Made by a program: the position numbers and the translations under genes | Assembly: GCF_040448305.1 (NCBI RefSeq) | Contig: NZ_CP148752.1 | Span: 5,991,501 to 6,055,500 of the forward strand | Direction of reading: 5' to 3' | DNA: 64,000 bases | DNA from: Pseudomonas fluorescens | Lineage (GTDB): Bacteria; Pseudomonadota; Gammaproteobacteria; Pseudomonadales; Pseudomonadaceae | Part shown: positions 59,101-64,000 of the stretch, piece after piece | How the letters are laid out: every line of letters starts with the position of its first letter | Position numbering within the stretch: the first letter of the stretch is position 1 | Notes under the pieces: generated by a model | Databases searched by the model: none | What the model was told of the DNA's origin: nothing | Seen by the model: the letters and a program-made list of their open reading frames with translations, nothing else

Positions 59101-60724
59101 CCTTGGTGGTCTTGACCCGATACGCCGCACCGTCGCTGGCAAACACGGTGAGCATGTAGCGACTCGGTTTGTCCGCTGCCGGCAAATCGAGGGACGCATT
59201 GCCCTTGGCGTCGGTGGTCAATTCGGTGCTGGTCAGCTCTACCGGAAATTGCCCGAGGTATTGCAGTTCGTTGTCGACCATCGACAGTTGTTGGGCGCGC
59301 AGGCTCAGGCTCAATTTCGCATTGGCCACCGGTTTTCCGTCCGGGTACAGCAGCACCAGGTTGCCCTTGACCGGCTCGCCAGTACGGTAATCCTGCTTGG
59401 TCAGATTGAGCGAAATCTCGAAGTGCGGCTTGATGTATTCAGCGACGCGAAAGGCGCTGCTGTAGGCCTGATCCTTGTAGTTGAAACGCAGTTCATATCC
59501 ACCGGCCACGGCGTTGTCCGGTAACTGGAATCGGCCTTGAGTGCCTGCCTTGGAATCGAGCTTCAGATCGAGGGATTGCAGCGCCGTGCCGGTCGCATCC
59601 AGCACGGTCACATTGACATCGGCCGCGCCTGGCTGCACCGAGTCCCGCGCGTTCTTGAACTCCCGCCCGACGATTTTCAGCGACACCCAATCCCCCGGCC
59701 GATACAGCGGCCGGTCGGTGAAGGCATAGAGTTTGGTGTCGTAGATTTCGCTGTCGTAGTAGAAATTCTCGGAGACGAACACCCCGCCCTCTTCGTCTTC
59801 GCCGATCACGAACGAGCGCTCGGGGCTGACGTGTTTCAGGCGCAGCAAGCCGTCGGTATCGGTGGCGCCGCTGCTCATGACGCCGAGGCCATCGGTCCAC
59901 AACACATTGACCTTCGGCACCGAGCTGCCTTCGTGTTTGCGCGCGGCCCACACCAGCAATTCGTCACCGGCGATCTTGCTCACCGCCACGGTGTTGGAGA
60001 CGAACACCATGGTGGTCGCGCGGTACTTGCCGATCAGCGCTTCCACCAGATACAGACCCGGTTTGAGATTGCCCAACGGGATGTATACGTTGCCCGGCGC
60101 GACGCTGACGAACTCACTGGAAGAACCGGCCAGGTTCACCCCCGCAGGTGGCTGGATCGGCTTGGCCTGCCACAACGGATAACGGAACTGGGTGACCACC
60201 GGCAAACCCGGTATCAGCGCGAATTGCGGCTGCGCATCGTAGGGCGTTGGCGCGGCCATCGCGTTGCCCATCTTCAGTTCCGGCACTTCCTCGGTGACCT
60301 GTTTACGCGACTCGTAGGAAAACGCCCGCTGCATCACCCGACGGGATTTGCGATACCAGTTGTCCCACAGGTACGCGAGGGTATTGGACAGACCTTCTCC
60401 CTTGAACTGGCCATCGCTGACCACCCGATGCAGGTTCTTCTGGCGCTTGAGAAAATCCAGCGGCTTGTCGATGCGATACACCCGAATGTCTGCGCCGCCG
60501 TAGGGTTCCATGCGAAACCGGCGATAGTCGCGACCCGGCGCTTCGAGGCGCACCATCGCCGGTTCATCGCTGGCAAAACTGCTGTCGGCCAGCAGGAAAA
60601 AACTCTCGCCGGCCACCGGCGCATAGCCGCTGGCCGGGACCGAGTCGTCCGCATCAACCGCCGAGAAAGGCAGCACCAATACCAACATCAGAGACAGAAA
60701 ACGCAGCATGCGGGCACCGGTCAT
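56165..60724 (-). CDS. magD: Bacterial alpha-2-macroglobulin MagD (YfaS-like)
   Basis: The 1519-residue exported protein is an alpha-2-macroglobulin with MG domains, a bait region, and a C-terminal thioester-type domain. A signal peptide (LSLMLVLVLPFSAVDA) has no lipobox, so the protein is periplasmic. In the place of the thioester Cys-x-Glu-Gln, it has Gly1059-Val-Glu-Gln1062 (YPYGGVEQTASR), so it cannot form a covalent trap and must hold proteases, if it does, by folding alone. The same loss is known in the MagD/YfaS class. The ATG at 60724 overlaps the magC stop (ATGA). In P. aeruginosa this protein is bound by MagA, MagB, MagF and PBP1b. The gene is in an operon of six. Confidence 0.93.
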   Translation of the reverse strand: MTGARMLRFLSLMLVLVLPFSAVDADDSVPASGYAPVAGESFFLLADSSFASDEPAMVRLEAPGRDYRRFRMEPYGGADIRVYRIDKPLDFLKRQKNLHRVVSDGQFKGEGLSNTLAYLWDNWYRKSRRVMQRAFSYESRKQVTEEVPELKMGNAMAAPTPYDAQPQFALIPGLPVVTQFRYPLWQAKPIQPPAGVNLAGSSSEFVSVAPGNVYIPLGNLKPGLYLVEALIGKYRATTMVFVSNTVAVSKIAGDELLVWAARKHEGSSVPKVNVLWTDGLGVMSSGATDTDGLLRLKHVSPERSFVIGEDEEGGVFVSENFYYDSEIYDTKLYAFTDRPLYRPGDWVSLKIVGREFKNARDSVQPGAADVNVTVLDATGTALQSLDLKLDSKAGTQGRFQLPDNAVAGGYELRFNYKDQAYSSAFRVAEYIKPHFEISLNLTKQDYRTGEPVKGNLVLLYPDGKPVANAKLSLSLRAQQLSMVDNELQYLGQFPVELTSTELTTDAKGNASLDLPAADKPSRYMLTVFASDGAAYRVKTTKEILIDRGAANFRLSAPRRFSAVGDKVAFSYTREGEQADAVTPGSYGWVRLEDQSTGEGKLAATDKGFILAFDRPGTYNLTLKDDHGRVVGATGHSVTGEGVKAVPGTVEIVLDKSEYIAGDEALALITFPEPVSDALLSLERDKVEATALLSRGGDWLKMEKLSDTQYRARIPVKDGFAPNLTFSVLYTKGGQYSFQNAGIKVVTPQIDVAITTDKETYQPGETVSVDLTTQFAGKAIPAHLTVSVVDEMVYALQPEVAPSIDQFFYHPRRNNVRTSASLSFISYDVALPGSPGAPGKANRSERGVKVLERPRREDVDTAAWQPELLTDANGKTRFTFKMPDSLTRWRITARAIADGGQVGQKKQFVRSEKPLYLKWSGPTRFRAGDKPDLGVFAFSQAEKPVKAELVTRYAGNEQRVPVTLNSGINYIPLPTFELANGEWSAELVQDGKTADALAVRLSATGEGWQVTQTQSLDVGEGDTPLTLPADASDIRLRLDDSPQALFRSALDDLLSYPYGGVEQTASRLLPLSIAYPTLAANPQIRDRLRLIMQNSRLRLVQMAGPSASFTWWGMDGEPDAFLTAYAYYADWHASQVLELSLPPEHWQRVLEVYAKQAKNTPLLQRALILSFAKQMQLPVNTLLSGLMDDLANAGEGTAANLMEDGEDSLVMSDPDSALGLAAARALTASLARQAKVVLPDAFNRQLADAQQRLAVSSQPFAEALNLSLQPFDQAHAQALLQRLLPQQSTLERALALTWLQRSIEQASPTIALAPGDGWKKQYGVSGEMYWTWQGAAPVPTVLTLTGAQERPLRAALSYRSQQPAVDPMAVTITRRLSRLVPGDEAFTFKLEAVGNAPLSSDNLYLDEVIVTSKAAKPLRYGMLEVPLPPGADVERTTWGIKLMGKAGTEPTSLEKARFEPGQMAYAVPVDALSGELRLRHLVRFSQKGQFNLPPVRFTQVYAPQHQALEQKAALGQVTVH

Positions 60725-61359
60725 TGGGAAAGAAAATTCAGTCGATAGACGCCGATGAAGTTGGGGTTGGCTGCGTCGGGTATCCATCGGGTGTCCTTCC
60801 ATGTCATGAGTTGCTGCAGGCTTGCCGAACGCATGCCGTTGTCGGTGGGTGTGCTGGTGCCGGTGTGATAGGCGATGTAGCGGCCCATCCAGATCATCAG
60901 GTGCTGGTCATCGCCCTGATCGAAAAACATCAGGTCGCCAGGGCGTGCTTGAGACACATCGCGGCTGACCAGATGGCTGTTGAACTGGATCAATTTGATC
61001 GCATTGACGTATGGCCCGACCTTGCCGCCGCCCTGCTGCCATTGCTGGGCAAGACCGCGCTGGGCGTCGCTCAGTTGCAGCTCCGGCGGCAGGTAACGAT
61101 TGGACAGGCCATTGCTGCGCAGCCATTTGTCGTCATGGACTTTCAGCGCTTCGTTAGCGGCGAAACGCACCAGCCCGGCGCAGTCTTGCTGATACCAACG
61201 GGGGCTCGGGCCCTGGCTGAGTTGCTCCTGGGCGATGCGCACGAACCAGGCGCGAAACACCTGGGATTGCTGTGGGTCGAGCGATGGTGCCTCGACAGCG
61301 TGGGCACCCGCGCTCAGCAACAACGCCAGAAGGCCGAGACTTCGGATCAACGCCGTCAC
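60721..61359 (-). CDS. magC: DUF1175 exported protein MagC (YfaT-like), NlpC/P60-type fold
   Basis: The 212-residue protein starts at a GTG (61359) overlapping the magB stop by four bases and has a signal peptide (LGLLALLLSAGAHA). It contains Cys60 in QDCAGLVRFA, His153 in DQHLMIWMG and His165 in IAYHTG, spaced like the catalytic triad of NlpC/P60 cysteine hydrolases that cut peptidoglycan stem peptides. DUF1175 itself has no assigned function, so the enzyme class is an inference. Its stop overlaps the macroglobulin start. An ATG at 61392 is possible but would cover the magB end. Confidence 0.88.
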   Translation of the reverse strand: MTALIRSLGLLALLLSAGAHAVEAPSLDPQQSQVFRAWFVRIAQEQLSQGPSPRWYQQDCAGLVRFAANEALKVHDDKWLRSNGLSNRYLPPELQLSDAQRGLAQQWQQGGGKVGPYVNAIKLIQFNSHLVSRDVSQARPGDLMFFDQGDDQHLMIWMGRYIAYHTGTSTPTDNGMRSASLQQLMTWKDTRWIPDAANPNFIGVYRLNFLSQ

Positions 61360-63068
61360 AGCGCTTTCCACTCCAGCGGCAGCCATTGCCAATGGCCGTC
61401 GGGCTCGCTGCCTTCGGGCAAGGTCAGGGCGTATTTACCGTAGCCGCCGAGCTTGCGCAGTTTCGGGATCAGGTAGGTTTGCGCGGCGTTGTAGAACACC
61501 GGTTCCATGTCCTGAGGCAGGCTGTCGAGGGTTTCCTGCTGCATCAATTGCGCCATGGAATCGGGGCCGAAATACACCGGCATCAACAGGTCTTTCGGTA
61601 CCACGTCGGCCATCGGCGGGAAGCGTTTGTCGAGGGTGCCGAGGGCCTTATCCACAAGCTTGTCGTCGAGGGAAAACAGCAATGTTGAGCCATGGCGGGC
61701 CAGGCTCACACGCATGAACGTCTTGCCGCTGATCGCCTCCGGATTTTCGGCGTCCTTGGCTTTGTACGGGCCGAAACTGGAACTGACTTGCCGCTGCCAC
61801 TGATGGCTCTGCCCTTCCTGTTTCTCCACCACCGGGAATGCGTGCTCGGCGACATTGCCTTCATAGGCGCCGACCATCGAGCCGAACAGCTTGCCCAGAT
61901 CGCCATCGAGCGTGCCGCCATCCTCGTCGTTCAGACTGGCCACCAGCAACGGCGTGTACAGACGCGAATCAGCGTACCAGCAAAGCCCCGCCGCGCCGGC
62001 CATGTGTTCGGTCAACGCTTGTGCCACGTCATCTTCGGCACCGAGTTTCACCAGCAGCGGTTTCTGTTGTTCGGCAGCCAGCGGCAACGCCACGCAAGCG
62101 CTGGCACCCATGGGCATGGCTTGCCAGATCGGTTTGAAATCGAAGTCCGGCTGATTCTCCAGCTCATCCATGGCCAGGAAGCTGTGCCAGCCCTTGTCGT
62201 CCATGTCGAAGCGCAAGCCGGCGAAGTTCGGAATGAAGCGTTGGTAACCCATGGCCAGCACGCTGGCATTCACCGACAGGCGTTGTTTTACCTCCGGTGC
62301 ACGAGGCGGCAGGCCGAAGGCTTCGGGGAACAGTTTGTCGCCATTGAGCAACGCGGCAATGGCCGTGGTCGATACGCTGCCCGATTCTTCCGTTGCGCCA
62401 CTTTGCGGATCGTAGAGTTTCACCGGGTTGGACAGCACCACCAGTTTGTCGCCACGGGACGCGAACAGCAGCGCCTTGCTGGCGTTGTAACTGAGTTGAA
62501 AGAGCGCCACGTCATCGGTACCGACTTTCAAGTCAGCGACCTTGCTCAACTGCGAGTCGTCCAGCGCCACTTTGGCCAGCGGCTCCAGCACCTTGGCCAG
62601 CCCGCCGCGATCCATCACCAGCAGGAAATCCTTGAGCCGCCCATCCGCCCCGCGCCACAACGCTACGTCTGCAGGTTGATCGAACAGTTGCTCGATCAAG
62701 GTGTCCTGCAACTTCAGGTCATGTTCGTAGATGATCCGCCGCAAGCTGCCGATCAACCCCAGGCGATCGGCGTGGGTTTCGTAATAGAAGACGAAATCTT
62801 CGGTCAGGGTTTCCTTGAGGAACGGCACCGCCAGCAGGTCCTTGGGCAACTGGCTCAGGGAATGGGTTTCCAGCAGGCCATCCGGGCGGCTCATGCCCAG
62901 TTTGTCACTGGCCAACACAGGTGCCGGAGCCTTGGGCTTGTGCATGAACCACCCCAGCCCACCGGCCACAACAACGACCAGGCATATCCCGATCAGCAGC
63001 GTGGGCCAATGCAGGGAAGGTTTGACCGCTGGGGCGCCAGCGGCCGGAGTAACAGTGCTATCACTCAT
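61356..63068 (-). CDS. magB: DUF2138 membrane-anchored protein MagB (YfaA-like)
   Basis: The 570-residue protein has one N-terminal membrane helix (LLIGICLVVVVAGGLGWFMH) and a large periplasmic part of the DUF2138 family, whose function is unknown. In the P. aeruginosa mag operon the protein of this place binds the macroglobulin and is thought to hold it at the inner membrane. The start at 63068 (MSDSTVT) is used; a Met two codons upstream is also open. It overlaps magC by four bases at its 3' end and follows magA after 39 bases. Confidence 0.88.
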   Translation of the reverse strand: MSDSTVTPAAGAPAVKPSLHWPTLLIGICLVVVVAGGLGWFMHKPKAPAPVLASDKLGMSRPDGLLETHSLSQLPKDLLAVPFLKETLTEDFVFYYETHADRLGLIGSLRRIIYEHDLKLQDTLIEQLFDQPADVALWRGADGRLKDFLLVMDRGGLAKVLEPLAKVALDDSQLSKVADLKVGTDDVALFQLSYNASKALLFASRGDKLVVLSNPVKLYDPQSGATEESGSVSTTAIAALLNGDKLFPEAFGLPPRAPEVKQRLSVNASVLAMGYQRFIPNFAGLRFDMDDKGWHSFLAMDELENQPDFDFKPIWQAMPMGASACVALPLAAEQQKPLLVKLGAEDDVAQALTEHMAGAAGLCWYADSRLYTPLLVASLNDEDGGTLDGDLGKLFGSMVGAYEGNVAEHAFPVVEKQEGQSHQWQRQVSSSFGPYKAKDAENPEAISGKTFMRVSLARHGSTLLFSLDDKLVDKALGTLDKRFPPMADVVPKDLLMPVYFGPDSMAQLMQQETLDSLPQDMEPVFYNAAQTYLIPKLRKLGGYGKYALTLPEGSEPDGHWQWLPLEWKAL

Positions 63069-63107
63069 GTTCACAAAACCCGATGTTCATCCGTGGAGCG
63101 GGGATGC

Positions 63108-63899
63108 TTAGTAGTTGAAAGTCTTGACCAGCAGCAGGTCGCCGATTGCGCGCAGGGGCACGATGAACGTCTCGCGTTTTTCATCGACGGTGTTTTCGTT
63201 GAGCACCAGGTTGATCTGCGAGGTAATCACCTCATTCTGGTTGCCGGACTCATCGAAGTTATAGCCGCCGCTGCCGAAGTTGCCCCAATAGTTCACGTAA
63301 ACCAGATAAGTGCCATGCAGCGGTGCGGTCATGGTGAACATTTCCGGGCCCGGGCCATCGACGCCGTCAGGGTCGAGGCCGCCGCCATTGGTCAAGGCCG
63401 GATGCGCCCAAAAGGCATGCTGGCCATCGGGCGTGACAATATGCAGGTCGAGTTCGGCTTTCGGATCGTCCCAACCCAGCACCACGCGAATCCGCGCCGG
63501 GGTGCGCAGGTTGTTGGCTTCATAGAATTGAACACGCTTGAGGGACTGGCCTTCGGCGCTGCGCACTTCGACGCTGTTGGAGCCGGCGCCAAACGCATAG
63601 GGCCGGGCGAAACGCCCTTGCTCGTCGGTATAGAGATTCAGCGGATTACCGTTGACCGCCAAGGTGTGCGGCCCACGCTGGGTGCCCAGGGCCTTCAGTT
63701 GGCCTTCGATCATCGTGCGATTGCGCTGCACGCCGCGGTCGATGGGTGGCGTGGGATAGGCGACTTGCGGGTTTTCGCTACGGTCCAGCAGACCGTTGTA
63801 ACGCCAGCCGCCCACCGGTTCCGATAATTCAGCACTCGGCGCGGCCAGAATCACAGGCGCGAAAACCAGCCCGATCAGCAGCAAAAGAAATGAGCGCAT
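63108..63899 (-). CDS. magA: DUF2135 exported protein MagA (YfaP-like)
   Basis: The 263-residue protein has a signal peptide (SFLLLLIGLVFAPVILA), a variable middle, and the C-terminal DUF2135 domain with VVLGWDDPKAELDLHIVTPDG and GTYLVYVNYWGNFG. It is a paralogue of MagF, the last gene of the same operon. AGGAGG lies six bases before the ATG at 63899, the best ribosome-binding site of the operon, which suggests that this is its first gene. GGA motifs in the site would suit RsmA-type control, which is known for mag genes in P. aeruginosa but is not shown here. Confidence 0.88.
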   Translation of the reverse strand: MRSFLLLLIGLVFAPVILAAPSAELSEPVGGWRYNGLLDRSENPQVAYPTPPIDRGVQRNRTMIEGQLKALGTQRGPHTLAVNGNPLNLYTDEQGRFARPYAFGAGSNSVEVRSAEGQSLKRVQFYEANNLRTPARIRVVLGWDDPKAELDLHIVTPDGQHAFWAHPALTNGGGLDPDGVDGPGPEMFTMTAPLHGTYLVYVNYWGNFGSGGYNFDESGNQNEVITSQINLVLNENTVDEKRETFIVPLRAIGDLLLVKTFNY

Positions 63900-64000
63900 G
63901 CGACGCCTCCTGCCATGCATGACGAAACCTTGCGCCTGATCCTGGGCGCGTTACAGATGTGGATACTGCGTTTCGTCTGAAAGACCCGTGACTGCCAGGT

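Noticed and set aside
57293..59524. A 743-codon plus-strand open frame opposite the macroglobulin gene
   Set aside because: It is the antisense shadow of a well-supported gene and has no start signals or family motifs.
61692..63827. A 711-codon plus-strand frame opposite magB and magA
   Set aside because: Antisense shadow; it crosses the end of one real gene and the start of another and shows biased His/Gln/Arg content.

Overview
The window is a stretch of Pseudomonas chromosome, most likely from the P. fluorescens complex. The coding sequence is GC-rich, the gene order follows the pseudomonad core arrangement (hemL/thiE/thiD, miaB-ybeZYX-lnt, leuS-lptE-holA, the proA-to-lipA block, mpl-ubiX, an ethanolamine cluster, ppa), and many intergenic gaps hold the short palindromic REP/REPIN repeats typical of that group. 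No rRNA, tRNA, CRISPR array, insertion sequence or intact prophage was seen.

Positions 1-9,640 (mostly + strand) carry thiamine synthesis (thiD, thiE), haem synthesis (hemL), a Sel1-repeat protein, a DUF1820 protein on the other strand, the tRNA methylthiotransferase miaB, and the ybeZ-ybeY-corC-lnt operon. Positions 9,700-17,350 hold a YdcF-type membrane protein, a small unknown gene, leuS-lptE-holA, the ribosome-rescue gene arfA and a lipoprotein lytic transglycosylase. Positions 17,440-30,030 (- strand) hold an LD-carboxypeptidase and a long, tightly packed block read from proA through nadD, rsfS, rlmH, mrdA, rodA, mltB, rlpA, dacA, ybeD and lipB to lipA, which joins proline and NAD synthesis, ribosome control, rod-shape peptidoglycan synthesis and lipoylation.

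Positions 30,200-40,430 hold an alkyladenine glycosylase, a DedA-PAP2 fusion, a small AT-rich islet with an orphan gene, a Lon-substrate-domain protein, an LrgAB/CidAB pair, a MaoC protein, a MORN-repeat/C13-peptidase lipoprotein, an NAD(P)-binding protein, a YceK-like lipoprotein, ubiX and mpl. Positions 40,540-48,330 are an ethanolamine catabolic unit: an EatR-like sigma-54 activator, an acetaldehyde dehydrogenase, an ethanolamine permease and the B12-dependent ammonia-lyase EutBC. Two good -24/-12 promoters and a pair of matching 18-bp palindromic sites precede its genes.

Positions 48,440-53,670 hold a GNAT acetyltransferase, a DedA protein, an MtfA-type peptidase, inorganic pyrophosphatase, a lone S24-type repressor and a DUF1016 nuclease-like protein. 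Positions 53,730-63,900 (- strand) form a six-gene alpha-2-macroglobulin operon, matching magA-F of P. aeruginosa and yfaPAST-Q of E. coli. Its macroglobulin lacks the thioester cysteine. Its MagC looks like an NlpC/P60 enzyme, and its MagE reads as a chain of penicillin-binding-protein-like, SpoIID-like and HEXXH segments. This makes the operon look like a peptidoglycan-linked envelope system and it is the most interesting protein-level signal here. At the DNA level, the best signals are a hairpin inside arfA, nested REPINs whose inner hairpins covary, and the twin activator sites of the ethanolamine cluster.
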